Below, one piece after another: positions 1-8,258 of a stretch of DNA of 20,755 bases. Under the pieces are notes generated by a model that had not been told where the DNA came from, did not search any database, and saw nothing but the letters and a program-made list of their open reading frames with translations. How positions within the stretch are numbered: the stretch's first letter is position 1; each line of letters begins with the position of its first letter. Position numbers and translations under genes: made by a program. The stretch covers positions 1 to 20,755 of the IMG/VR virus record IMGVR_UViG_3300050134_000024. One strand, given 5' to 3'. The stretch comes from a virus.

Positions 1-588
1 ACTCGCCAGCGGCGTGCCTTTATTGTCGCGTTCGAACTGCCCCGGCGGCGCGGCCCCCAGCTGCGTCTCTTTCGCCCGAACCTGATCGCGCGCGTTGCGA
101 TAATCTTTGGCCCTGGCCTCATCGGTCATTTCCTTCGGCCGCTCCATCAGCATCATACCCTCTCGCAGAATCGTCTCGCCAGTATAGTTGGCTGGCATCA
201 GTTCCGGATGCCGTTTGCGTGGTACTGCTTCCCAGAACTTTCGAGCCAGATTGACGGCGTACGACGGGTCTTCTTTTCCCAGAATCGTGTGGGTGCGCCA
301 CTCGTACGACCAACCGTCTGGAATGATACGCGGGTCGATGTAGAACTTGTCCGTGCCTTCATCGAGCGACCCATGCTCACGCGCCTCGAGCATTCGCCGC
401 GCAGCGCGGGCGCGCGGGTCTTCCTCGCGCGTATCAGCGGCTTTGGCAGTGCTAGCGGTAGTAGTAGTAGATTCCGGATCATGCGCGACGCCAGCAAGCG
501 TTTCCGAAACTGCGGCGCTCACACCAGCATTTGGCAATGGCGCGTGCGGACCCGGACGGCGCTGCGGGATCGGTGTTTCAGTGCTCAT
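1..588 (-). CDS. Conserved phage structural-module protein, partial (C-terminus beyond left edge)
   Basis: The frame opens at an ATG at 588-586 and stays open for 196 codons to the window edge, so the C-terminus is missing. The start overlaps the stop of the scaffold-like gene as ATGA, which supports translational coupling. The N-terminal 60 residues are Pro/Ala/Thr-rich and look disordered. They are followed by a compact part with the stretch GWSYEWRTHTILGKEDPSY, and then by WEAVPRKRHPELMP. I have the impression that phage proteins with a Trp-rich core of this kind occur near portal and scaffold genes, but I cannot name a function. Its place in the head operon suggests a virion or head-assembly protein; this is inference. 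Codon use and GC match the neighbours. Confidence 0.75.
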   Translation of the reverse strand, partial: MSTETPIPQRRPGPHAPLPNAGVSAAVSETLAGVAHDPESTTTTASTAKAADTREEDPRARAARRMLEAREHGSLDEGTDKFYIDPRIIPDGWSYEWRTHTILGKEDPSYAVNLARKFWEAVPRKRHPELMPANYTGETILREGMMLMERPKEMTDEARAKDYRNARDQVRAKETQLGAAPPGQFERDNKGTPLAS

Positions 589-1568
589 TGCGGTGGCCTC
601 TTGCGCTCTTCGGGCGTCATGTTGTTCGCATATTTTTGAAACGCTTCAATGTCGGTTTTGCACTCTGGGAACATATTTTTTGCCATTTCCTGTTGCAGTG
701 GCCCAAGCGTTGCAGCCCCTGGTCGCTTTCCACTCGCGCCATTTCCGCTCCGACTGACTGGAGCGGCGGCCGGCGCGCTGCTGCGCCCTCCAGTTGGGCG
801 AGCGGCAGCGTCCGCCATTGGCGTTTCTGGATCATCGGCGTGTGGGGGCACAACAATTGCGGGCGCAGTAAGATCCAGCGTCTTTTCAATCGACGCGAAA
901 TAGCCGTCCGTATCGGCCTGATTGCCGCGGGCTACAGCGAGTTCGTGAGCAGCCATCATCTGGCGCTGTTTGTGTGGATCGCGCACGAACTCCGGGTGCG
1001 CGCGAATCCATTCCTGACTGCGCGGAAATTTCGGGCCGATGCTGGCCACCCACTGCTCGACTGGGTCTGCCGGGGCGCGCGCCGTGGGCTTCGGCGCGTT
1101 TTCGAGGCGGTTCTTGTGTGCCTCCATCTGCGCGAGCGCGGCGGATTTCGTAGACATCTCGCGCTGCGCCTTCGCAGCAGCCTTAAAGTCCTGCGCTGCC
1201 ATCGCATCAGCGTATTGGTTCTCCAGAACGTCGATCTGCTGGGTGGTCTGATCGATTGCACCCTTGATGAGGTCCAATTGACTGGTCTGAACCTCACCGC
1301 GGGCGCGCGCCTCGGCCTGCGCTGACTCATTGGCGCGCGCTTCGGCCGCAATGCGTGCATTGCGCTCGTTTTCTAGCTGTTTTTTGAGCTTATCAACACC
1401 GGCTTCTGGCGTTAGGACCGGTGCATCGCCGTTTTTTGATGCCAAATCAGCATCGACAACGACCGTGGGCTCGGAATCTGCGCCATTGGGCTTGTCGGTC
1501 GGTTTTTTGCCCGCAGCAGCATCGAGAGCGTCGATGTCGAGGGTGATTTCGTCGGTGGGAGTGCTCAT
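585..1568 (-). CDS. Probable scaffolding-like head-assembly protein
   Basis: About 327 residues, acidic and Ala-rich. From roughly residue 55 to 150 there is a long predicted coiled coil starting at VDKLKKQLENERNARIAAEA. A conserved-looking block follows (QEWIRAHPEFVRDPHKQRQM, then MMAAHELAVARGNQADTDGY), then a Pro/Ala-rich linker and a charged C-terminus. Length, coiled coil, and position downstream of a P22-type portal fit a scaffolding protein, which would shape the procapsid and then leave. That role is inferred from organisation, since there is no catalytic motif. A TTG at 1577 is in frame, but the ATG at 1568-1566 is the better start. It lies just after the stop of the GroES-like gene. 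The stop overlaps the next gene as ATGA. Confidence 0.7.
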   Translation of the reverse strand: MSTPTDEITLDIDALDAAAGKKPTDKPNGADSEPTVVVDADLASKNGDAPVLTPEAGVDKLKKQLENERNARIAAEARANESAQAEARARGEVQTSQLDLIKGAIDQTTQQIDVLENQYADAMAAQDFKAAAKAQREMSTKSAALAQMEAHKNRLENAPKPTARAPADPVEQWVASIGPKFPRSQEWIRAHPEFVRDPHKQRQMMAAHELAVARGNQADTDGYFASIEKTLDLTAPAIVVPPHADDPETPMADAAARPTGGRSSAPAAAPVSRSGNGASGKRPGAATLGPLQQEMAKNMFPECKTDIEAFQKYANNMTPEERKRPPQ

Positions 1569-1570
1569 GG

Positions 1571-2005
1571 CTACCAAATCATCCCTGGCTGAGGTACGCG
1601 CATTCGAATTTGATCATCGTAAACGAGCCGACAGGGCACAAAATCTTCCAAACTCAGCGCTCGCGGGTCGCTATTGATGTCCAGCGTCCACGTGTCTGAG
1701 GCTCGCACAACTACCCAGTCGTGCAATTGGATATCCAGGCCGTAATGCACGCCTGCATGGTCATCGTGGCGCACGAATTTGCACGCTTCACCGATCTTGA
1801 CGACCAGCCCGACCTTGCCCTGGTATCGATCTTCCTTGCGATTGTTGTGCGTGAGCACGATACCGCCGGCGGTTTTTTCCGGACGCATGTAAATCGCGAG
1901 CAAAACCTCGTTCTGCGCGATCTCCACATGCGATAAATCGCCGAGTTTATCGAGGATTTCGCGCTTCGGATCATATTCTGCTGGCTTGATGGCTGTGGCT
2001 GGCAT
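1571..2005 (-). CDS. Phage GroES-like co-chaperonin (Cpn10 fold)
   Basis: About 144 residues. Residues 33-65 follow the GroES pattern: an N-terminal strand (NEVLLAIYMRPEK), then TAGGIVLT at 45-52, which corresponds to the SAGGIVLT mobile loop whose hydrophobic tripeptide docks on GroEL, then a strand like the GroES ones that follow (YQGKVGLVVKIG). The second half (HDWVVVRASD) resembles the later GroES barrel strands. The protein is longer than a bacterial GroES (about 97 residues), with extra N- and C-terminal segments. It probably helps the host GroEL fold capsid protein, as T4 gp31 does; this is inference. An ATG at 2011 overlaps the previous stop but touches AGGA directly. The ATG at 2005 has AGGA six bases upstream, so I chose it. 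Confidence 0.72.
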   Translation of the reverse strand: MPATAIKPAEYDPKREILDKLGDLSHVEIAQNEVLLAIYMRPEKTAGGIVLTHNNRKEDRYQGKVGLVVKIGEACKFVRHDDHAGVHYGLDIQLHDWVVVRASDTWTLDINSDPRALSLEDFVPCRLVYDDQIRMRVPQPGMIW

Positions 2006-2007
2006 CG

Positions 2008-2214
2008 TCATTCCTGGTTGAGTTTGGTTTCTACTTCGCCGCAGTATTGATCGACGACGGCGTTGAGCATGGTGAGCCGACCGACATAGTTTTGATACTG
2101 AGCGTAGTCCTTCACGGCCATGCCGAGAGCAAGTTCAAGCGTCAACTTTTCGATTTCTTGAGTCAGACGTTTTTTCAGCTCGATCTCGAATCGGCTGCTA
2201 CCGGCGCTAAGCAT
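2008..2214 (-). CDS. Small helical protein of the head module
   Basis: A 68-residue protein, almost wholly predicted alpha-helical, with heptad-like Leu and Ile spacing (FEIELKKRLTQEIEKLTLEL). It contains one Cys and no recognised domain. It starts at the ATG 2214-2212, 12 bases after the stop of the GG-rich protein, without a strong ribosome site. Its TGA overlaps an ATG of the GroES-like gene as ATGA. Conserved position among head genes suggests a minor assembly or structural role, but nothing in the sequence defines it. Confidence 0.65.
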   Translation of the reverse strand: MLSAGSSRFEIELKKRLTQEIEKLTLELALGMAVKDYAQYQNYVGRLTMLNAVVDQYCGEVETKLNQE

Positions 2215-2226
2215 GCCGCGCGCCGG

Positions 2227-3252
2227 TTAGCCCCGCGCCGCGCGCTCAGCCTTCTCCAGTCGCCCAAGTCCGCCCCCTGCGCCAGCATCAATCGGATACG
2301 CACCTGGCTTTGCGAGTTTGCCGTCGTTGGCGCGTCCGCCAGTTGCTCGCTGCATCAGCGGTCCAGCTGGTGGGATGGCCTGTGCGCCCGGGGGCGGCAT
2401 CGGCGCGGTTCCTGCGGGAGGCATGCCCTGACCCATCCCCACCGGCGGCGCTCCCGGTGGCCGTATACCCGCAGGTGGCATCGGCATCGCCGGCTTCGGC
2501 TGTGGCTGCGTGATGATGATGTTGACGTTAGTGCCTTTTTTGGCGCGACCGCCGCCTTTGCGTGCGAGTCGACCAGCAACCGGCCGCGTGCCGTCGTTGA
2601 TCGCGCCGCCGCCTTTCTTGCCGACACGCCCACCGCCGCACTTCGCACAGGCGCAGCTCGGACCGTGAACCTTGCCGCCGTCCTTGCGCATCATGACGCC
2701 GGGTCGAATCCCGGGACGCTGCGGCGCGCCGGCCATTCCCGGACGCGCCACGCGCGGATCCGTGGCTGGCGGAATCGTCGCGCGCTGCTGCAGCCCCATG
2801 CGATCCTGCGGGCTCATCGCGCCGCCGATCATCTTGCCGATGCGGCCGCCAGACTTGCGCGACACGGCATCAGCCCAGTTCGGGAGCGCCAGACCACCCA
2901 TGTCCTTGTGAGCGCGGCCGCCTTTTTTGAAGCCGCCGACGTGTTTGGTGCCGTCGCGTTGCTCATTGGCTGCCTTGACGTCGCGGTTGATCAGGGAGTC
3001 GGCCGTGAGGGCGCGGCCGCCGTTGGCGCGTGGTTTGCGATCGGCGCGGGCAGGAGCGGATTCGCCGGCAACTTTGCCACCGCGTTTGAATTGGCGGCGA
3101 GAGATGGGGCGTTCGCCGGTCTGCACTCCCGCGTCCATCGGGCCGTCTGGGGCGTAGTTTGATGCGTCGACGCGCGCGTGAGGGTCGGAGCGAACGAGGC
3201 GTTCGACCTTTGACTTAGCCTTAGAGCGGGCTTCCTCGGACATTGTGCTCAT
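2227..3252 (-). CDS. Basic Gly/Lys-rich protein with repeated KxGG motifs
   Basis: A 341-residue, strongly basic, low-complexity protein. Short motifs of the type KRGGKV, KKGGRAH, RKSGGRIGK, RKDGGKVHG, KKGGGAI and RKGGGRAKK recur through its length. They are separated by Pro/Gly/Met-rich spacers, the longest being near residues 260-320 (PMPPAGIRPPGAPPVGMG). Around residue 215 a CACAKC cluster could bind metal. The start ATG at 3252-3250 has GAGG about eight bases upstream; a second in-frame ATG lies three codons later. I recognise the style of a phage head-module protein rich in GGK/GGR motifs but know no function. DNA binding inside the capsid is one guess from the charge. Confidence 0.68.
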   Translation of the reverse strand: MSTMSEEARSKAKSKVERLVRSDPHARVDASNYAPDGPMDAGVQTGERPISRRQFKRGGKVAGESAPARADRKPRANGGRALTADSLINRDVKAANEQRDGTKHVGGFKKGGRAHKDMGGLALPNWADAVSRKSGGRIGKMIGGAMSPQDRMGLQQRATIPPATDPRVARPGMAGAPQRPGIRPGVMMRKDGGKVHGPSCACAKCGGGRVGKKGGGAINDGTRPVAGRLARKGGGRAKKGTNVNIIITQPQPKPAMPMPPAGIRPPGAPPVGMGQGMPPAGTAPMPPPGAQAIPPAGPLMQRATGGRANDGKLAKPGAYPIDAGAGGGLGRLEKAERAARG

Positions 3253-3265
3253 GCGGGCCTCGCGA

Positions 3266-3709
3266 TCATTGTGCCGCCGAATCTACGCCGTTGGTGTCGT
3301 TTGGGAAATCCTGCTGGGCGCGGGGTGAGTTTGGGATTCTTGACGGATAGGCCGTCAGCCGAGAATACACGGCGAATAATGGAAACTCGCGAGGTGGTTT
3401 ACCCACGCCTGAAATTTCAGGCTCTATTCGCCAGACGACATGGCGATTTTCGCCTAGATAACCAAGCAACACTCTCTGATATTCGGCCTTGGCTTGCTCG
3501 ACAGTCCGCGCATATGTCACCGGTTGGTGGTGTGTGATGGCCGAATATGGAACCGGCCCGAAGAGCAGCAATTCAACGTAATCGTTTCCGAACTGATCAT
3601 ACCGCATCGGCGGTCCGGTCTCCCATGTAACGCCGTGACTCGTCAGGAACGCCTGAATCCACGCTTGGTCTGTGTCTTCGAAAATCTCCGGCGCAGCTCT
3701 AGACTTCAC
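3266..3709 (-). CDS. Hypothetical protein coupled to portal
   Basis: The longest frame starts at an ATG at 3727, but the ribosome site decides otherwise: GGAGG at 3720-3716 lies six bases before a GTG at 3709-3707. That GTG overlaps the portal stop as GTGA, giving a 147-residue protein beginning VKSRAAPEIFEDTDQAW. The middle is soluble and Tyr-rich (YVELLLFGPVPYSAITHH, then ARTVEQAKAEYQRVLLGYLG), and the C-terminus is polar. No domain was recognised. It sits between portal and the GG-rich protein in one transcription unit, so a structural or connector role is possible but unproven. Confidence 0.68.
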   Translation of the reverse strand: MKSRAAPEIFEDTDQAWIQAFLTSHGVTWETGPPMRYDQFGNDYVELLLFGPVPYSAITHHQPVTYARTVEQAKAEYQRVLLGYLGENRHVVWRIEPEISGVGKPPREFPLFAVYSRLTAYPSRIPNSPRAQQDFPNDTNGVDSAAQ

Positions 3710-6111
3710 TCCACACCTCCCAGCCATTTATTAATCGTTCCCATAATTCCCGTGGCCTTGCGCCCCGCGCTGGACGCATCCTTGGGGTCTTGGATGACTT
3801 CTTTGGCGAGCCCTATCGCCGCATCACGCTCGCGCGCCACGCGGTCCTGATCTCGATTCTGATTTTCCGTCGCCTGATCCTGCGCCTTCAATCCGACTTC
3901 GCGCTCGCGGGTATGGGCGTCGAGTAACTTCGCCTGCGCGCTCGCGATATCGAGCACCGACTCCGGCGGCTCTGCAGGCGCGCCAGCAGCGACGCCTTCC
4001 TGCTTTGGCGCGAACGCCCCCTGGGATGCCTTCGCTTGAACCTCGGCGGCCCTTGCGTTCGCCTCCGTAGCGCGCGCGCTGGCCTCCGTGGTTTTCGCAT
4101 CTGCGGCGGCTTTTTCGTTGGCCATCGTCGCCTGCATCTGCACCAGTTGTGGAGGCGGATTTGCGCGAGCCGCAGGCGGCACGAAGAATTCTTCCGGATT
4201 ACTCCACCCCATCGCGGCAAGTGCGGCCGTATGGATTTTGATCGGATCATATAGCGTTGGCGCCTGACCCTGCAGCTGCATGAGGCCCATAATCTTGAGC
4301 ATCCGCTGGCCGCTCGAACTGGTGTTCGGATCGGCCTGAGGCACCAGATCACAATTATCCAGTGCAGCTAAAAACTTCTGCTTGTCCCAAACCGTCTTTG
4401 ACTTGCAACCGCGGCAGTAAAATGATTCCGGATCCTCGCGAAACAGCTGTTTGAGCAGCTGAAATTCCTCGGCCTGCGCGCTGTGCATGCGCTTGTGGAC
4501 GGCGTTCATGACTTTGATCGCCTGATCGATCATCGCCATCACCGTACCAACCGGCACATCGGCGCGACCCTCGCCGACCTGAACCTCAGCGGTGCCGCCA
4601 ATGCGCCGCCCGGTCTCGGCCATGTTCTCGACCAGCGCCATCAGCGCCGCCATGCCCTGCGTCGAGTACGGCAGCGGCATCACGGCGTCCCGAATCGGCT
4701 GCCCATTGGTCTTGATCGGCGCGCCGCCTCCTGGGGGCACGCGGAAAATGTTGGTGTTCTGCCGCCCTCCGCCATCGGCCATCAAAAACCCCGGAAAATT
4801 CGCGAACATGCCGCAGTCGAGCATCTCGCGCCAAGCTGCGGTCACCGCATTGGTGGTGTTGCCCAGGATATGCACGAGCCCGATGTCGTAGAAGCCAAGG
4901 CCGGGGACGAACGGGTATTTGACGAATCGTTTGCGCGCTATCGGCAGCGGGTCGTCGTTCTCTCCAAAGTTACGCACTACCGCGAGCGTCTCGCGCGAGG
5001 ACTTATCGATCGTGACGACGTACGGAACCGCAAGCCCTGATGCCTTCTTATTGTGTTGATGCTCGAAACCTGCAATATCAAGCTCGCAATAGGTCTCGTA
5101 AATCTCGCGCTCACGATCCTCGGGGCGCAGCATGCCGCTGACGGTGATGCCCTGCTGTGCTCGCTCCTCCTCCTTCAGCGAATCGGACTGCGGCGTCACG
5201 GCATCACCGAGCGTGATATCGCGATAGACCCCCAGTATCTGCATGCGCCTGACGGTCGAGGGCTTCATCATCGAGCGGTGTGTGACACGCTGGGCATTCG
5301 CCAGATCGGTCGCGGAATTGTTGACGATCAGGTCATCGGCATCCACAGACTCAGAGACCGGGCGATTTCGCAGCGGGCACTTGTAGACTTTCTTGAAGCC
5401 GTCGCCGCCGAAGCCGGCCATCAGCAGCATGCGATCGGTGTCCGGGTAATACTCGGTCGCCACTGCGGTCAAGTAGTGGTTCATGTCCTGCTCAAGAGCA
5501 TTCGCCAACTGATCGCTATCGATGCCGGGTGAAGTCGAATCGTTTTTGATCTTGACCGGCCCATCCGTCGGCAGGAATTCGCTGCGTGCGTTAGCGTTGA
5601 ATCGCACCACGGCTTCGAGTAGCAGAGGGTGGCGTACCTTGCTCATGCCCTCCACCGGCGCCCCGTCACTCGCGCCCTGAACGTTCGGCAGTTCGATTTT
5701 AAGCCCCAGCAGCTTTATTCCCAGCGCGCGATCCTTGATCCATTCATCGCGCGAGTCGAGGTCTTCTTGGACTCCGCGCAAGAGATCCTCAGTGATCCTG
5801 GATAATTCGTCCTTGTCGATGCGTTCGGCGAGATTGTCGAACCATTCAGCCGGTTTGGCAGGCTCAGCGGGTCCACCCAGCGGCTTGCCGTCGAGCGAGA
5901 CTGTGACCGAACCGTCGCCGTGATCGATGCGGACGATGTTATTTTTGCCGTCGATGACTGGAGCGTCATCGCTATTCGCGATCTCGACTTGGACGTCGGC
6001 AGCTTCGGGTTGCGCTGGGTCTGAGGGAGGCACCAGGCGCAGGGATTGGTTGGGGGCTAGTCCTGCCATAGTCTCGCCATGAGCCACCGCTGCTGCCGAA
6101 TCCGCCGCCAC
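3706..6111 (-). CDS. Portal protein, P22-like family
   Basis: About 800 residues, the usual large size of P22-type portals, which form the dodecameric ring for DNA entry at one capsid vertex and bind the terminase. Recognisable parts are a middle domain with YPFVPGLGFYDIGLVHILG and a helical AAWREMLDCGMFANFPGF segment, then a long stretch with RRIGGTAEVQVGEGRADVPV. The last 150 residues are Ala/Glu/Gln-rich and likely coiled coil, reminiscent of the P22 portal barrel. A CRGC pair sits near residue 580. The frame begins with a GTG at 6111. An ATG fourteen codons later (6069-6067), after GGCGAG, may be the true start. The order terminase, portal, scaffold supports the call. Confidence 0.88.
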   Translation of the reverse strand: MAADSAAAVAHGETMAGLAPNQSLRLVPPSDPAQPEAADVQVEIANSDDAPVIDGKNNIVRIDHGDGSVTVSLDGKPLGGPAEPAKPAEWFDNLAERIDKDELSRITEDLLRGVQEDLDSRDEWIKDRALGIKLLGLKIELPNVQGASDGAPVEGMSKVRHPLLLEAVVRFNANARSEFLPTDGPVKIKNDSTSPGIDSDQLANALEQDMNHYLTAVATEYYPDTDRMLLMAGFGGDGFKKVYKCPLRNRPVSESVDADDLIVNNSATDLANAQRVTHRSMMKPSTVRRMQILGVYRDITLGDAVTPQSDSLKEEERAQQGITVSGMLRPEDREREIYETYCELDIAGFEHQHNKKASGLAVPYVVTIDKSSRETLAVVRNFGENDDPLPIARKRFVKYPFVPGLGFYDIGLVHILGNTTNAVTAAWREMLDCGMFANFPGFLMADGGGRQNTNIFRVPPGGGAPIKTNGQPIRDAVMPLPYSTQGMAALMALVENMAETGRRIGGTAEVQVGEGRADVPVGTVMAMIDQAIKVMNAVHKRMHSAQAEEFQLLKQLFREDPESFYCRGCKSKTVWDKQKFLAALDNCDLVPQADPNTSSSGQRMLKIMGLMQLQGQAPTLYDPIKIHTAALAAMGWSNPEEFFVPPAARANPPPQLVQMQATMANEKAAADAKTTEASARATEANARAAEVQAKASQGAFAPKQEGVAAGAPAEPPESVLDIASAQAKLLDAHTREREVGLKAQDQATENQNRDQDRVARERDAAIGLAKEVIQDPKDASSAGRKATGIMGTINKWLGGVE

Positions 6112-6147
6112 TCGTCCGCGTTCAACTCAATCCGATATCGCGGCCAG

Positions 6148-6408
6148 TCACCCATCGAGTTTCGCCCTCGGCGCCAGCGGCGCCACCTCATTTCGAATCA
6201 CCGCAGGCATGAATTCCTTGACGAATAACTGTAGTGCGCATGCTGCGGCCTCGTCATCGGTAGGCGCCGCAATCTTGTATTGCCGGATAAACGCATGCGG
6301 CGGCTCGCCGCGAACCGTCACCAGAAAATTGTACGGCCTGAACACGCGCGACAGCAGATCGACCGTGCACGTACACCTCGGCGCGGCATTCTGCGGCGAG
6401 AGGATCAT
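6148..6408 (-). CDS. Small hypothetical protein coupled to membrane peptide
   Basis: An open frame extends up to a GTG at 6576, but its first part overlaps the terminase end and a small membrane-peptide gene. The most economical start is the ATG at 6408-6406, which overlaps the stop of that peptide as ATGA. This gives 86 residues starting MILSPQNAAPRCTCTVDLL. The visible features are a CTC motif near the start, a basic and hydrophobic middle (RPYNFLVTVRGEPPHAF), and an Ala-rich helix (DDEAAACALQLFVKEFM). No known domain was recognised. It lies between large terminase and portal in the packaging operon. Confidence 0.55.
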   Translation of the reverse strand: MILSPQNAAPRCTCTVDLLSRVFRPYNFLVTVRGEPPHAFIRQYKIAAPTDDEAAACALQLFVKEFMPAVIRNEVAPLAPRAKLDG

Positions 6409-6473
6409 CGCTTCCAATCGGCCAGCAGCGTGTAGGTCGACCAGATCGCTATCGCTAGGAAAAACCAGGACAT
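6405..6473 (-). CDS. 22-residue single-span membrane peptide
   Basis: ATG at 6473-6471 is preceded by AGAGGA at 6483-6478, spacing four to five bases. The 22 codons encode MSWFFLAIAIWSTYTLL followed by a short polar tail ADWKR. This is one hydrophobic span with a basic end, and its TGA overlaps the next ATG as ATGA. A good ribosome site, coherent hydrophobicity and coupling to the next frame support expression. Against it, the stretch is short and could be chance within a longer overlapping frame. The function is unknown; its position right after the large terminase is notable. Confidence 0.42.
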   Translation of the reverse strand: MSWFFLAIAIWSTYTLLADWKR

Positions 6474-6544
6474 CGGATCCTCTTCGGGCCAGTACGCGGC
6501 CAATCATACCGCAAGTAAGAGCAGAAACCCTAGCGGTTGTCAAG

Positions 6545-8245
6545 CTAGACGGCGTACAAAGGCTCCTCGCGACCACGATATTGGCGGTCCTCTTCTACCT
6601 CGGCCTCGCGTTCTGCTTGGCGAACCAGCAACCCCATATCTCGAAGTTTGCGCAGCCCCATTGAGATCAAGTCGACAAATTCATCGTGTGCGGCGCGGGG
6701 AAACATCGCCGCTTGAACTATGACTTGATCCATCCAGGGACGTTCCGGGGCATAGATAATGCCTTCAGCGAATAGGTGCTGGACGCTGTACAGGCGTGCC
6801 ATTTTGTCCTGGCTTTTGGGATCGAACAATTCGACTCCAAATTTTTCGCGACTATACAGGCGCTGAATTTCTTGCGCGACCGAAATACCAGAAGCCTTGT
6901 TCTCAATCAGAAGCGTGTCAACTTTCATCTTGACGCAGGTCTTAGCGACCTTCTCTACCAGTTCGTGGAACTCCAAATGCTCGGTCCATGCCCACATGGC
7001 CATGACATGCGGCGCGAACTCCGAGTACGTCGAACTAGGGATCATCAACTCGCCATTCGGCCCCACGATGCGCGTGGTCTGCGCGTTAACGTCACCAGAA
7101 AATATTCCCCACACGATCATACCGCTCGGATCATTTTCCTGATTCGAGGTAAACGCGCTATCGAGACACGCTAAAATAAAATCCATGGGCGGAAACGAAT
7201 CTGGCTCCCATAATTTCCAAAAATCTCGCTTGATTATTCCGCCGCCTTTTGGCTCAGGCCGTTGTTGCAACTGGCCACATGCGCGCCATGGTCCCATCCA
7301 CGACTCAAGGCCTTTGACTTCTTCTTCGCCAAATCGCTCCGGCCAGAGCAGCTCGCCCTCGGCGTTTCTCGGATCACTCCAGCCAATCGGAGACACGTAA
7401 CTTTTGCGCCACGCCTCGAAACGCATCGGTAATACTAGCGTCGTCCATTCGCCTTTGTTTCTCGAAAGTAAATGCCCCGTGATGTCGCGTTCGCCAAGGC
7501 GCTGCTGGATATTAATGATCGCGCCTAGCTTTTGATTGTTTAAGCGCGTCCCCAACGTTCCTTCGAGCCAGTCGATAGTTCCATCAATAACAGCTTCCGA
7601 CTCAACCTCCCGCGCAGAATTTCCGTCATCGATCAAAATTACGTTTGAGCCGTCTCCAGTTGCACCCTTCGAGTCAATCGAAGTTATTAGCCGATAGCCC
7701 CCTTTGTCGTTGACGAACCTTTCCTTGGTATTTTGATCCACCTCTAAGGAGAACCTGTCGCCCCACTTTTGCGAATACCATTTCGACTCTATGACTTTGC
7801 GGCAGTGACGCGAGTCACGCAGAGACAGGCTGTCTTTGAACGATGCGTACAGAAATGAAACGCCTGGACCGCTTGTATGCGAAATATTTTGTTGAGCCCA
7901 GACCCACGCTGGTAGGGCGACTGAGCAAAGGCTAGATTTTTGGCAACGCGGCGGAATATTTATAATAAGCCGCTTGATCTGGCCATCGATAACAGCTTGC
8001 AAGTGCTCGGCGATTGCCTCAACGCACCAGCCCTCTACCCAAGGCGCGGAATCGAAGATGCGCCACGCTGAGCGCAGGAATAGGTAAAGCGAATCCTCGC
8101 AATCGGCGCGGTCGATGTCCGCGAGCTGCGCATCGACATCGACGCTGCGGGGATCGAATTCTTGGGGGTTGAAACTCACGCCGACAGTTTCTCGAAACCT
8201 CGTCGCCGATTCAACCGATTTATCAGCAGTCGAGACTGCGGGCAC
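6545..8245 (-). CDS. Terminase large subunit (packaging ATPase-nuclease)
   Basis: About 566 residues. The N-terminal ATPase shows a Walker A-like stretch RLIINIPPRCQKSS near residue 92-105 (families usually have PPRHGKS). It also has Walker B VILIDD near 202-207 followed by the expected acidic region, and an IINIQQRLGERDITGHLL segment typical of the coupling motif. The C-terminal RNase H-like nuclease shows ACLDSAF (first Asp), TLLIENKASG (Glu) and HDEFVDLISMGLRKLRD (last Asp). The enzyme translocates phage DNA through the portal and cuts it. The longest frame starts at TTG 8248, but that touches AGGGA. The GTG at 8245-8243 has AGGGA three bases upstream, so I chose it. Confidence 0.92.
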   Translation of the reverse strand: MPAVSTADKSVESATRFRETVGVSFNPQEFDPRSVDVDAQLADIDRADCEDSLYLFLRSAWRIFDSAPWVEGWCVEAIAEHLQAVIDGQIKRLIINIPPRCQKSSLCSVALPAWVWAQQNISHTSGPGVSFLYASFKDSLSLRDSRHCRKVIESKWYSQKWGDRFSLEVDQNTKERFVNDKGGYRLITSIDSKGATGDGSNVILIDDGNSAREVESEAVIDGTIDWLEGTLGTRLNNQKLGAIINIQQRLGERDITGHLLSRNKGEWTTLVLPMRFEAWRKSYVSPIGWSDPRNAEGELLWPERFGEEEVKGLESWMGPWRACGQLQQRPEPKGGGIIKRDFWKLWEPDSFPPMDFILACLDSAFTSNQENDPSGMIVWGIFSGDVNAQTTRIVGPNGELMIPSSTYSEFAPHVMAMWAWTEHLEFHELVEKVAKTCVKMKVDTLLIENKASGISVAQEIQRLYSREKFGVELFDPKSQDKMARLYSVQHLFAEGIIYAPERPWMDQVIVQAAMFPRAAHDEFVDLISMGLRKLRDMGLLVRQAEREAEVEEDRQYRGREEPLYAV

Positions 8246-8258
8246 CAATCCCTGTTAT

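Noticed and set aside
531-1325. Long plus-strand frame antisense to scaffold-like gene
   Set aside because: It is a shadow: the minus-strand frame has coiled-coil and conserved blocks, while this one is Arg/Leu-rich without motif or ribosome site.
2047-3162. 371-codon plus-strand frame over the GG-rich gene
   Set aside because: Opposite strand of a GC-rich, low-complexity gene; no motif, and the minus-strand gene fits the operon.
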